Under the pieces are notes generated by a model. That model had not been told where the DNA came from, did not search any database, and saw only the letters and a list, made by a program, of their open reading frames with translations. A stretch of 64,000 bases of DNA from Labilibaculum antarcticum (GTDB lineage Bacteria > Bacteroidota > Bacteroidia > Bacteroidales > Marinifilaceae). The stretch lies in contig NZ_AP018042.1 of assembly GCF_002356295.1 (NCBI RefSeq), forward strand, positions 3,628,361-3,692,360, read 5' to 3'. Below are positions 9,888 to 18,749 of the stretch, in pieces (within the stretch, counting starts at the first letter, position 1; each line of letters starts with the position of its first letter). The position numbers were made by a program, and so were the translations under genes.

Positions 9888-11969
9888 ATGAAAATCTGGT
9901 CTGCTTTTCTCTTCATATTTTTTATTCTTACTGATATTTATGCACAATCTTACGAGAAAGGTTTATTCTTCTCAGATGATTTAAGTGTGTTAGCACAGCA
10001 ATCTGAAGTGAATTTGGAAGCTTTCTTGCAAGATGAAGTTCGAGCTGAAGTTGCTAGGTTTAAAGAGAGTAAAGATGTATTTGGAGTGGCTAATCAGAGA
10101 GATACAGCGATAACTGTGGCTTTTTGGTTTAAACCTAAAAATATTGATATTCATCCAGGGACCCTTATTGGTGAAGATTCCGTTTTTTATTTTCGTTACC
10201 TGCCCAATCGGGGAATTCAATTTAATCATTACTTAAAACAAGACTTGAATACTGCAGGTGTGTTAACTAATGATGAGTGGCAACACCTTGGCTTTAGTTT
10301 GCAAAAAGATGGGCGTTTAGCTATTTACCTGAATGGGGAGAGTATCTTGAATGATCAGATTTCTCCTTTGTGGTGGCAAAAAAAAGGAAAAATTGTTGTT
10401 GGTAAAGACAGGTACAATGTTGATGCAGAAGGATGCATTGATGACCTGAAAATATGGAATCGTGCTCTGTCCCCTGCCGAAATGAAGAAGGTGTTTCGAG
10501 AGACCAGATTGATACCAGATTTGTCCTACAAGTTGGAATCTTATATGCCTCTGAAAGGTGATTTTTCAGACTTAGCAAAGAATCCTAAAAAGTTGGTGGA
10601 GAGTTCGCATGTGAAATTTGTGACTGATAGTTTAAAAGGACTTGTTGCAGATTTTCAGAATAAAGATTCTCGTATTGAAACATCAGGATTTTCATTTGAT
10701 AATCAATTAACAATTGCAGTTTGGGCAAAACCTACTGATAAAGATTGGGTGATGGCTCTTGCGGGGAATCGCGATTTTAGTATGCGATATATCATTAATC
10801 AAGGTCGTTTGTGGTTTAATATTCCAATGGTGTATAGCTGTCAGGCAGATAAACGAATTGGTTATCCTCAAGAATGGGTGCATTTGGCTATTGCCGTAAA
10901 TTACAATCACAAAATAGAATTCTTCATCAATGGACAATTGGTCGATAGTAAAAGTATTTCTGGAAAAGCGGGTAGGGAAGAATCTCTAATGATAGGGCAG
11001 AGCATTTGGAAGAATACGTTTAATGGACAATTATCGCAGTTTGCTATTTGGGACCGGGCTCTTTCCGAGTTTGAAATTAAGGAGGTATATAATGGGAAAC
11101 TGGATGTGGCTCTTCGATCAAGCTCCCAAAATTCCTATTCAACTTATATCGCAGTTATTGCAATTGTCTTACTTTTTGTGATTTTCTTTTTGTGGAAACT
11201 AACACAAAATAGATTAAAAAAGCTTCGTGATGAACCTCAAAATGAAGATGCCGGTCACAATATTCCACAAAAAAATGCATTCTGTTTTTTCGAGACATTT
11301 CAAGCTTTTGATAGGAAAGGAACAAATATATCTCATGACTTTACGCCGACCTTAATTCGCTTGTTTGCCTTGATTCTGTTATATCCTAGAATTTATAATC
11401 GAAAAATTAGTTCGCAGGAACTATCGGATATCCTTTGGGAAAATGATGATGTGGCACAAAAGAAAAACAACAGAGGTACAAATGTTCACCGTCTGCGAAC
11501 TTTGTTTAAGCAGTTTGATGGATTATCTCTTGTTTATAGCAACAAAGAATGGGAGATTGATATTCCTGATCATGTGTTTGTTGATCTCTTTTATTTGAAA
11601 GATAATTTACCTGTAAAGGGGTTTGATTTTCCTTTTAAAAGTATGCACTTATGTAAGCCATTGAAAAATGAGTGTTTTGATTCAATCGTTCGGTTAATTA
11701 ACGATCAGTATATTGATCTGCTAAAGAGTTATTGTTGCATTGCTTTTTCTCAGAAAGAGTGGAAGCCTTTGGAAAAGTTTGCCTCACTTTGGATTTCGAT
11801 AGATCCTCTAACCGAGGAGGCTCTTAGTTATTTGGTAACAGCTCTTGTTAACAGCCAGCAAAAGCAAAAGGCATTGAATACTTATAACCGTTTTGCGACC
11901 AACTACAAGAGTATGCTTAATGAAGATTTCAAACTAAGTTTTGAGCTTTGTATTTTGCCTAATTCGTAA
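9888..11969 (+). CDS. Membrane-anchored one-component regulator: two LamG-like domains, TM helix, SARP-like DNA-binding and TPR region
   Basis: The ATG at 9888 is preferred over an upstream in-frame start at 9816 because a signal peptide begins there (MKIWSAFLFIFFILTDIYAQ). The 693-residue protein has two concanavalin/LamG-like domains outside the membrane (about residues 60-205 and 245-400, each ending with DDLKIWNRALSPAEMKKVF or SQFAIWDRALSEFEIKEVY). One transmembrane helix follows at about 418-438. The cytoplasmic tail carries a winged-helix region like OmpR/SARP proteins (about 465-560, with SSQELSDILWEND and RGTNVHRLRTLFKQFDG) and a TPR/BTAD-like C-terminus. This architecture predicts direct coupling of glycan sensing to transcription, without a phosphorelay. 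It lies directly upstream of the GH28/sulfatase operon, its likely target. Confidence 0.85.
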   Translation: MKIWSAFLFIFFILTDIYAQSYEKGLFFSDDLSVLAQQSEVNLEAFLQDEVRAEVARFKESKDVFGVANQRDTAITVAFWFKPKNIDIHPGTLIGEDSVFYFRYLPNRGIQFNHYLKQDLNTAGVLTNDEWQHLGFSLQKDGRLAIYLNGESILNDQISPLWWQKKGKIVVGKDRYNVDAEGCIDDLKIWNRALSPAEMKKVFRETRLIPDLSYKLESYMPLKGDFSDLAKNPKKLVESSHVKFVTDSLKGLVADFQNKDSRIETSGFSFDNQLTIAVWAKPTDKDWVMALAGNRDFSMRYIINQGRLWFNIPMVYSCQADKRIGYPQEWVHLAIAVNYNHKIEFFINGQLVDSKSISGKAGREESLMIGQSIWKNTFNGQLSQFAIWDRALSEFEIKEVYNGKLDVALRSSSQNSYSTYIAVIAIVLLFVIFFLWKLTQNRLKKLRDEPQNEDAGHNIPQKNAFCFFETFQAFDRKGTNISHDFTPTLIRLFALILLYPRIYNRKISSQELSDILWENDDVAQKKNNRGTNVHRLRTLFKQFDGLSLVYSNKEWEIDIPDHVFVDLFYLKDNLPVKGFDFPFKSMHLCKPLKNECFDSIVRLINDQYIDLLKSYCCIAFSQKEWKPLEKFASLWISIDPLTEEALSYLVTALVNSQQKQKALNTYNRFATNYKSMLNEDFKLSFELCILPNS

Positions 11970-12063
11970 GCGATAAGCTACGAATATTGTTCCTATTCTT
12001 GTTCTCTCCCAACACAATTCGGATTTCAGTAAAATCTTATTAAATAGAGGGGTGTTCTGTATT

Positions 12064-12092
12064 TTACCCCATTTATTACCCCCTCATTACCC
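12064..12092 (+). promoter_or_regulatory. Three phased TTACCC direct repeats, putative operator
   Basis: TTACCCC starts at 12064 and 12076, and TTACCC at 12087, giving spacings of 12 and 11 bases, about one helical turn. They lie about 100 bases before the first gene of the rightward GH28 operon and just after the gene for the SARP-like regulator. SARP-type regulators are known to bind heptamer direct repeats with an 11-base period, so this is a good candidate binding site. The pairing of this site with that regulator is inference. Confidence 0.6.
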
Positions 12093-12190
12093 TTTTTTGG
12101 AACCTTATACTTTTTTAATTTGTAATTGAACATTTCAGCCTGTTATAAATTGAATTGGGTATTGGTTTTATTCGTTAATCTATTTAAGAT

Positions 12191-13615
12191 ATGAAAAAGG
12201 GAAAATTAAATCTTCTGAATGGTAAGAGAATTGCAAGTCGCCTAAGTTTTGTGCTTGTATTGTTAGGCCTGTTTACAGTACAAGCTTTCTCAAAAAATTA
12301 CAATGTTATTGATTTTGGTGCCAAAGCGGATGGTATTACTAAAGATACCAAAGCAGTGCAGTCGGCAATTAATGCTTGCACTGAAAATGGAGGCGGAACT
12401 GTTCTTATTCCTGGTGGGAAAACTGTTGTGATAGGAACGATTTACTTGAAGGATTTTGTCACACTGCATGTTGAAAATGGTGCGGTATTATTGGGCAGTC
12501 CTGATATTTCCGACTACGCGAATGATACCCACAAAAACATGTATAAGAATGAGCCACATATGGATAAGTGCCTTATTTTCGCGAAGGATGTTAAGTCGTT
12601 TGCCATTGAAGGTTATGGTACAATTGACGGAAATGGTCATCAGAAATTTTTTAATGGAAAGACAGGGCGTCCAATGATGATGCGCTTTTTGAACTGTTCC
12701 GATATTCATATGAATAACATTACACTTGTTAATCCGGCCGCCTGGACATCAGCTTGGTTGTATTGTAATGAAATAAGTATAAATGGGATTCGTATTCATA
12801 GTCGTTCGAATAATAATGGCGATGGTCTCGATTTTGATGGTTGTACCAATGTGCGAGTAAGTAATTGTTCGTTTGATAATAGCGATGATTCTATTTGTTT
12901 GCAATCATCATCGAAAGACAAACCTTGTAAAGATGTAGTGATTTCAAATTGTATTTTCGAGACCAAATGGGGCGGTATGCGAATCGGATTAATGTCGCAA
13001 GGAGATTTTGAGTCTGTAACTGTTACCAATTGCACCTTTAAAAATATTCAAGATTCAGGCTTGAAAATTCAAATGAATGAAGGTGGAGCCATGAAAAATA
13101 TGACTTTCTCGAATTTGGTGATGAAAAATGTACCGCGCCCAATTTTTATGACTTTCTGCCAGCAACGTGCGGGTGACAATACGCCTGAAGAAATGTTTCC
13201 AATGAAAGAAATGAAGAATTTCACATTTCAAAATATCATTGTAGACAATACAGAATTGGATAAGAATTCAGCATTTCTATTCTCTGGATTACTAGGTCAT
13301 AATATCGAGAACATCATTCTTAAGGACATACAGTTTTTTGTTTCTGGTGGCGGAACCAAAGAAGATGCAACGAAAACTGATTTGAATGAATACACATTAG
13401 AAACTCTAAAAGGATGGTGGCCTGAATTTAGTCTCGTTGGCACTTTGCCAGCATCGGGTGTTTACATGCGACATATGGAAAATGTATTTATCGAAAATTT
13501 TCATTTAACCGTTGTTGGTGACGATGCTCGTAAGCCAATCATACTGAATGATGTGACCAATGGCAATGTGGAGAAGTTTTATTTGAATGGGAAGAAGATA
13601 AATTATAAGAACTAA
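12191..13615 (+). CDS. Glycoside hydrolase family 28 (polygalacturonase-like)
   Basis: 474 residues with an N-terminal secretion signal (about 1-35). The mature part starts with NYNVIDFGAKADGITKDTKA, the standard opening of GH28 right-handed beta-helix enzymes. Catalytic-region motifs are present in order: N-N-N-G-D-G (207-212, in place of NTDG), S-D-D (231-233) and G-G-M-R-I-G (261-266, in place of RIK). GH28 enzymes hydrolyse galacturonic-acid linkages in pectin-type polymers, and relatives act on other uronates. It is the first gene of a six-gene rightward operon that alternates glycosidases and sulfatases, so its substrate is probably a sulfated uronate-containing glycan. The exact linkage is not predictable. 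Confidence 0.9.
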   Translation: MKKGKLNLLNGKRIASRLSFVLVLLGLFTVQAFSKNYNVIDFGAKADGITKDTKAVQSAINACTENGGGTVLIPGGKTVVIGTIYLKDFVTLHVENGAVLLGSPDISDYANDTHKNMYKNEPHMDKCLIFAKDVKSFAIEGYGTIDGNGHQKFFNGKTGRPMMMRFLNCSDIHMNNITLVNPAAWTSAWLYCNEISINGIRIHSRSNNNGDGLDFDGCTNVRVSNCSFDNSDDSICLQSSSKDKPCKDVVISNCIFETKWGGMRIGLMSQGDFESVTVTNCTFKNIQDSGLKIQMNEGGAMKNMTFSNLVMKNVPRPIFMTFCQQRAGDNTPEEMFPMKEMKNFTFQNIIVDNTELDKNSAFLFSGLLGHNIENIILKDIQFFVSGGGTKEDATKTDLNEYTLETLKGWWPEFSLVGTLPASGVYMRHMENVFIENFHLTVVGDDARKPIILNDVTNGNVEKFYLNGKKINYKN

Positions 13616-13647
13616 TAGCATTTTCAACTTTTATAAACTATAAAACC

Positions 13648-15609
13648 ATGCTCTTTTCAAAACAGATTCTTATATGTCTAGGTCTATTTACAGCAATTGC
13701 CGTAAATGCTCAAACTGATCGTGTTGAGGCTGAAAGGCCAAACTTTGTTGTGATTTTTGCGGATGACTTGGGCTATTCAGATTTGGGTTGTTATGGAGGT
13801 GAAATTAAAACTCCAAACATCGACTGTTTGGCATATAATGGATTGAGGTTTTCCAATTTTATGACAGGTTCAAAATGCGCTCCTTCAAGAGCTTCCTTAT
13901 TAACTGGCTTATATCCAATCGAAACTGGCTGTGTGGGACCTCCTACACAAATGGAAAATGGAATTACCATTGCCGAATTACTAAAACGAGCTGGATACAG
14001 AACATTGATGTCTGGAAAATGGCATGCAAAAGAGAATCCTGTGAAGCGTGGTTTCGATCATTTCTTTGGAGTGACTAATGGTGCTTTTAACTATTTTAAA
14101 CCTGGACTGAAGCAAATATATATGGAAGATGAAAAAATATTTTCACCATATAAACCTGAAAATAAGGATCAGTTTTATACTACAGATGCTTTTACGGATA
14201 AAGCTGTCAAATACTTAGATGATTATAAAAATGATGATGATCCATTTTTCTTGTATGTCGCCTACAATGCTCCGCACTGGCCACTTCAGGCTTGGCCTGA
14301 AGATATAGAGAAATACAAAGGGAAGTATTTAAAAGGATGGGATCAAATTCGGAATGAAAGGTATGAGCGACAAAAAGAGATGGGGATTGTTCCAAAAGAA
14401 TGGTCGCTGCCAATGCGAGATACACTCGTACAGGCATGGGAAGATTACCAAAATAAGGATGCCGCTGATTTAACGATGGCGACCTATGCCGCAATGATAG
14501 ATCGCCTGGATCAGAATGTGGGACGCATATTGGCAAAGCTGAAAGAAACCGGAAAGGATAAAAATACAATTGTAATTTTTTTATCGGACAATGGTGCTTG
14601 CGCTGAAGGACACATGTGGGATGGAAAGGATGCCAAAACAAAACCCGGAGGAAAAACTTCACAAGCTAAACTTGGCGTTGAATGGGCACATGCATCTAAT
14701 ACGCCATTTCGGAAATACAAACGTTCAACATTTAATGGCGGTCAATTGAGTCCATTTATTATTTATTGGCCTGAACATATCTCTGATAAAGGGAAGATTG
14801 TAAGTGATAAAGGAAACATAGCCGACCTGATGCCTACATTCGCGGAACTTGCAGGAATCAAATATCCGGAAGGGGAAGTTTTAAAAGTAAAAGATGAATC
14901 TTCTCTTAAATCAGAATGGATAATTCAACCACTTTCGGGCAAGAGCTTGCTTCCGATAATTAGAAATACCGATAGAACACAACGCGAGCATTTCTTCGGT
15001 TATTTTCAAGGAGCTAGAATGATGATCTCGGATGATTGGAAAATTGTTTCGGATGGTGGAGATGCTGCAATACTTCATTTATACAATTATCCATGGGAAT
15101 TGTACGATTTAAAGAACGATGGAACGGAAACGAAAGATTTAGCAGGTGAATATCCCAATAGGGTAGATTCTTTGGATAGAATTTATCGAAACTGGATTGA
15201 TGAGACGGATCATCTTACAGGAATAAAACAGCACGAATATTTTCAACCTCGTTACACAAAAGAACAAAGGGAGGTAGCAACGAAAATGGAATCAGATTCC
15301 ATATTGAAGAAACTTCTTGAAGACAGACGAAGCATTGGTTTATCTATTGTAGAAATTCTCAAGCAACAACATGTAAAAATGAAAACGACTTTAGGGATGG
15401 AAAAAACACCAATGTCTTATTTTGGGTTTGTTGAAAGTGGTCGTAAATACAAAGACTCCAATAAGGAATTAGCAAGCCTTTATTCAGATTGGGATAAAAA
15501 TAAAAAGCTTTCTCGTCAACACTGTACAAATGCTGGATCAATATGTCTGGAAGTTTGGAATATTCAGGAACGAATTCGAGTAAAAACATCATCTATTGAA
15601 GTAAACTAA
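13648..15609 (+). CDS. Sulfatase, formylglycine-dependent
   Basis: 653 residues, longer than most sulfatases of this cluster. The signal peptide (1-21) is followed by PNFVVIFADDLGYSDLGCYG. The formylglycine motif is C77-A-P-S-R, with SGKWHAKENPVKRGFDHFFG supplying the second conserved block and FLSDNGAC a metal-site segment. An insertion between about residues 215 and 265 and a helical tail after residue 560 make up the extra length. It starts 32 bases after the GH28 gene and ends 13 bases before the GH29 gene, fitting one transcript. The general fold resembles arylsulfatase A/B-like S1 enzymes. The sulfated position removed is unknown. Confidence 0.93.
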   Translation: MLFSKQILICLGLFTAIAVNAQTDRVEAERPNFVVIFADDLGYSDLGCYGGEIKTPNIDCLAYNGLRFSNFMTGSKCAPSRASLLTGLYPIETGCVGPPTQMENGITIAELLKRAGYRTLMSGKWHAKENPVKRGFDHFFGVTNGAFNYFKPGLKQIYMEDEKIFSPYKPENKDQFYTTDAFTDKAVKYLDDYKNDDDPFFLYVAYNAPHWPLQAWPEDIEKYKGKYLKGWDQIRNERYERQKEMGIVPKEWSLPMRDTLVQAWEDYQNKDAADLTMATYAAMIDRLDQNVGRILAKLKETGKDKNTIVIFLSDNGACAEGHMWDGKDAKTKPGGKTSQAKLGVEWAHASNTPFRKYKRSTFNGGQLSPFIIYWPEHISDKGKIVSDKGNIADLMPTFAELAGIKYPEGEVLKVKDESSLKSEWIIQPLSGKSLLPIIRNTDRTQREHFFGYFQGARMMISDDWKIVSDGGDAAILHLYNYPWELYDLKNDGTETKDLAGEYPNRVDSLDRIYRNWIDETDHLTGIKQHEYFQPRYTKEQREVATKMESDSILKKLLEDRRSIGLSIVEILKQQHVKMKTTLGMEKTPMSYFGFVESGRKYKDSNKELASLYSDWDKNKKLSRQHCTNAGSICLEVWNIQERIRVKTSSIEVN

Positions 15610-15622
15610 ATAGTAGCTCAAA

Positions 15623-17020
15623 ATGAAAAAGATCACAATCCCCGTATTATTACTAATGGTAGCTGTGCTAATTTCTTGCAGTCAGAAGACAACTGAAAAA
15701 AAGCAGAAAAGCTTTGAAAACAATTGGGCATCGCTTCGAAATCATCAAACGCCGGAATGGTTAGCTGATGCAAAGTTTGGAATTTATTGCCACTGGGGAA
15801 TTCAAACGCTTTCTTACCAAAAAGAAAACGAGAATCTCTCGAAGGATGAATTGATTCCCTTGTTTAAAGGTGAAAAATTCGATGGTGATGAATGGGCTAA
15901 AATGTTTGAAACAGCTGGGGCAAAGTTTGGCGGTGTTATTGGTTGGCACGGAAGTGATTACAAGCATTGGGATAGTCAGTATTCAGATTATAATTCTTTT
16001 AAAATGAGTCCTCATATTGATATTGTTGGCGAGGTATCAAAGGCTGTAAAGAAACGAGGCATGAAATTTTTAGTTTCTTATCATTCTATTAAAGATGCTG
16101 ATTGGATTGATTATGCAAAAGAGGGAGTTGATAAGTATGATCCGGATATTTTTTGGGTAGATGCGAGTTTTGGAGGAACCAAAGGTGCGAATCATGAAAA
16201 AACCTTACGGAAATCGAAATACATTGGAGAATCAGAGAAGCCAAGTCAAGTTTTTAATGAGAAATATCAGCGTAGCTTTATTACCTATTTTTATAACAAA
16301 GCAATAGAACGCGAGAAGGCAGTTGAGTTCGTGTATAAATCGAATGATATTCCACCCTGTGTTGGAATGCGCGATTTTGAAAACGGCATTCTAAACGAAA
16401 CATCATATGATGTTTGGATGACGGATATGGATATGAGCCTTCCTCCTGATTGGGCTACTCATGGTTGGTTTTATCGGGAAGGTGTACCTCTTCGATCGGC
16501 AAATACAATGGTTGATATGTTGATGGATGTAGTCAGTAAAAATGGGGTTTTACTTTTGAATATTCCTCCATTGGCGGATGGAAGCTTTCCTAAAGAAGTA
16601 AGAGATAATCTCACAAAAATGGGCGATTGGTTGAAGAAGAATGGCGAAGCCGTTTACAATACATCTCCTTGGTTTATTTATGGGGAAGGACCAACTGAAA
16701 TTCCTGAAGGAAATTATACTTTTCATCACAACAATCACTTTGGACAGATTTCATATTCGAAAGAGGATATCCGATTTACGGTAAATGGTGATTATTTATA
16801 TGCAACATGTTTGGGTAAACCCGATGGAAACTTAATGATTAAAGCATTGAATTCGGCATTTAAACTTCGTAAAGGTGATATCCGTTCTGTAGAGCATTTG
16901 GGATCAGGGAAATCGGTAGAATTCGATCATAACGAAAAGGGTTTAGACTTAAAACTCGATAATATTGCTCTGGACGAGATGGCTAATGCCTTTAAAATTG
17001 AACTGAATTTTGATTTGTAA
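15623..17020 (+). CDS. Alpha-L-fucosidase, GH29, lipoprotein
   Basis: 465 residues with a type II lipoprotein signal: hydrophobic stretch then L-I-S-C19, so it is likely anchored to a membrane. The catalytic domain begins with TPEWLADAKFGIYCHWGIQT, the GH29 hallmark. DIFWVDASFGG contains the likely nucleophile Asp, in the place of the usual WFDG, and SPHIDIVGEVSKAVKKRG and VSKNGVLLLNIPPLADG are further family blocks. A beta-sandwich C-terminal domain ends the protein. GH29 removes terminal alpha-L-fucose. The gene is separated by about 10 bases from each neighbour sulfatase. A leftover C-terminus of a different GH29 lies downstream at 18598-18747. Confidence 0.9.
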   Translation: MKKITIPVLLLMVAVLISCSQKTTEKKQKSFENNWASLRNHQTPEWLADAKFGIYCHWGIQTLSYQKENENLSKDELIPLFKGEKFDGDEWAKMFETAGAKFGGVIGWHGSDYKHWDSQYSDYNSFKMSPHIDIVGEVSKAVKKRGMKFLVSYHSIKDADWIDYAKEGVDKYDPDIFWVDASFGGTKGANHEKTLRKSKYIGESEKPSQVFNEKYQRSFITYFYNKAIEREKAVEFVYKSNDIPPCVGMRDFENGILNETSYDVWMTDMDMSLPPDWATHGWFYREGVPLRSANTMVDMLMDVVSKNGVLLLNIPPLADGSFPKEVRDNLTKMGDWLKKNGEAVYNTSPWFIYGEGPTEIPEGNYTFHHNNHFGQISYSKEDIRFTVNGDYLYATCLGKPDGNLMIKALNSAFKLRKGDIRSVEHLGSGKSVEFDHNEKGLDLKLDNIALDEMANAFKIELNFDL

Positions 17021-17030
17021 TATCTAATAA

Positions 17031-18590
17031 ATGAGACAATTGAAAGTATATTTTTTTGTGGCCTTATTCCTTGCGATCCATCTGTGCAGTAATGCTGGGA
17101 ATAAGAAGCGGCCTAATGTTTTATTTGCGATAAGCGATGATCAAACATTTGCTCACACTGGTTTTGCCGGATGCACTTTTGTAAATACACCTGCCTTTGA
17201 TAGAATAGCTGGCGAGGGAATCTATTTTTCCAATTGTTACGCTGGTTCACCAGGCTGTGCTCCGTCACGTAGTTCGATCGTCACAGGTCGATATCCGTGG
17301 CAAAATGAGCAATCTGGGCAACACGCTTCATCCTGGATGAAAAAGTATGTGCCTTTTGTGGATGAATTAGCTGATAACGGTTATGCTGTTGGCCGAACAG
17401 GAAAAGGAGTTGATCCTTTTCGGTATGCTCTGAGTGCAAAAGATTCGCTTTGGCGAGTGGGTAATGCCGGAGGAACTCTGCATAGTGAGATTTCTTACGA
17501 TGAATCTGATGACGAGCGTTTTGCAACCGGCATAAAAAACATGAACTATTTCGAAGATTTCAAATATTTTTTGGATTCGGTGAGGCAGGATAAACCTTTT
17601 TTCTTTTGGTATGGAGCCAAAGAACCACATCGAGGGTATGAAAAGGGATCTTGGAAGCAGAGAGGCAAAAAACTAACGGATGTTCAAGTGCCTAAGTTTT
17701 TGCCTGATAATGAAATAATTCGTGGGGATTTGTTGGATTATGCGGTTGAAATTGAATGGTTTGATCTGCATTTGCAACGCATGTTAGAACATCTGGAAAA
17801 GATTGGAGAATTGGAAAATACCATTGTGATTGTAACCTCTGATAATGGAATGCCATTTCCTAGAGCGAAAGCAAATTGTTATGAATATGGTGCTCATGTC
17901 CCGTTGGCCATTCGTTATCCGAAAGACTTTCCAGGGAATCGGGTTGTGAATGCTCCTGCAAGCTTTATCAACCTTGCACCTACCATTTTGGAGATGTGCC
18001 AAACCGATGCCAAAAACATGCAGGCAATAACGGGTAAAAGCATGGTGAAACTGTTAGAAAACAAGAGAAAGGCGAATGAAAATACCGCTGTGTTTTCTGG
18101 AAGAGAACGTCATACATCAGCACGTTATCAAAATTGGGGTTACCCTCAAAGAGTGATTCGAAAAGGGGATTACTTATTGGTTTGGAATGTAAAACCCGAA
18201 CGTTGGCCTGCTGGAGCTCCACAAACCTACGATACTAAGGATACGACTCAATTGAAGGAAATGTATCAGGGAACTGTTTTTGCAGATATCGATGGATCAC
18301 CTTCAAAATCATTTTTATTGAATGAAATTGCAAGTGGTGAGACAAATTCATTTTTCAGATTGGCTTGTGAGAAACGTGATGAATTTGAATTGTTTGACCT
18401 TTCAGTAGATGAATCGAGCGTTTTGAATATTATCGATAACGAGGCTAATAAAGAAATTGCCGATCAATTAAAAAGAGAACTCATCCGCGAATTGGTTCGG
18501 ACAAATGATCCTCGGGTAGTTGGCCCGGACAAGGAGATTTTTGACAGCTACAAACGCTATAGTAAGATTAGGAAATTTCCCAGACCGTAA
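17031..18590 (+). CDS. Sulfatase, N-sulfoglucosamine sulfohydrolase-like subfamily
   Basis: 519 residues with a signal peptide (about 1-22). Metal-binding RPNVLFAISDDQTFAHTGF and a canonical formylglycine motif C76-A-P-S-R are present, followed by SSIVTGRYPWQNE. The pattern DDQTFAHTG...CAPSRSSIVTGR...GRTGKG resembles the S1_8-type sulfatases that include heparan N-sulfatases, but in algal-glycan clusters such enzymes act on other sugars. VTSDNGMPFPRAKAN is the second metal-site block. It follows the GH29 gene by 10 bases. Its stop at 18590 abuts a GH29 remnant, which suggests a deletion placed its end next to foreign-frame sequence. Confidence 0.92.
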   Translation: MRQLKVYFFVALFLAIHLCSNAGNKKRPNVLFAISDDQTFAHTGFAGCTFVNTPAFDRIAGEGIYFSNCYAGSPGCAPSRSSIVTGRYPWQNEQSGQHASSWMKKYVPFVDELADNGYAVGRTGKGVDPFRYALSAKDSLWRVGNAGGTLHSEISYDESDDERFATGIKNMNYFEDFKYFLDSVRQDKPFFFWYGAKEPHRGYEKGSWKQRGKKLTDVQVPKFLPDNEIIRGDLLDYAVEIEWFDLHLQRMLEHLEKIGELENTIVIVTSDNGMPFPRAKANCYEYGAHVPLAIRYPKDFPGNRVVNAPASFINLAPTILEMCQTDAKNMQAITGKSMVKLLENKRKANENTAVFSGRERHTSARYQNWGYPQRVIRKGDYLLVWNVKPERWPAGAPQTYDTKDTTQLKEMYQGTVFADIDGSPSKSFLLNEIASGETNSFFRLACEKRDEFELFDLSVDESSVLNIIDNEANKEIADQLKRELIRELVRTNDPRVVGPDKEIFDSYKRYSKIRKFPRP

Positions 18591-18597
18591 TAATAGA

Positions 18598-18747
18598 AGT
18601 AAAAATGTAATCCTGATCGGTTCTGATGAAAAGATTGAATGGGAGCAAACAGGAGGGGAGCTAACAGTTACTTTTCCAAAGGAAAAACCTTGCGATTTTG
18701 CTTATTGTTTGAAAATTAAGAGAAAAAAAATATTGAAAATTAAATAA
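18598..18747 (+). pseudogene. Orphan C-terminal remnant of a second GH29 alpha-L-fucosidase
   Basis: This 49-codon frame reads SKNVILIGSDEKIEWEQTGG and continues with GELTVTFPKEKPCDFAYCLKI. The combination of V-L-L-G-S, a K-x-W-x-Q-T turn, and a final P-x-x-x-P-C-D-x-A-Y-x-L-K-I strand is the usual last segment of GH29 fucosidases. No catalytic domain precedes it; the sulfatase gene occupies the upstream sequence in another frame. It is not a duplicate of the end of the GH29 at 15623-17020, which differs in sequence. The best explanation is deletion of most of a second fucosidase gene between the sulfatase and the following GH28. The stop is two bases before the next gene's ATG. Confidence 0.72.
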
Positions 18748-18749
18748 GA

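Noticed and set aside
18520-18597. Separate small gene starting inside the sulfatase
   Set aside because: The first 26 codons overlap the sulfatase in another frame and show no homology; only the GH29-like part from 18598 is meaningful.
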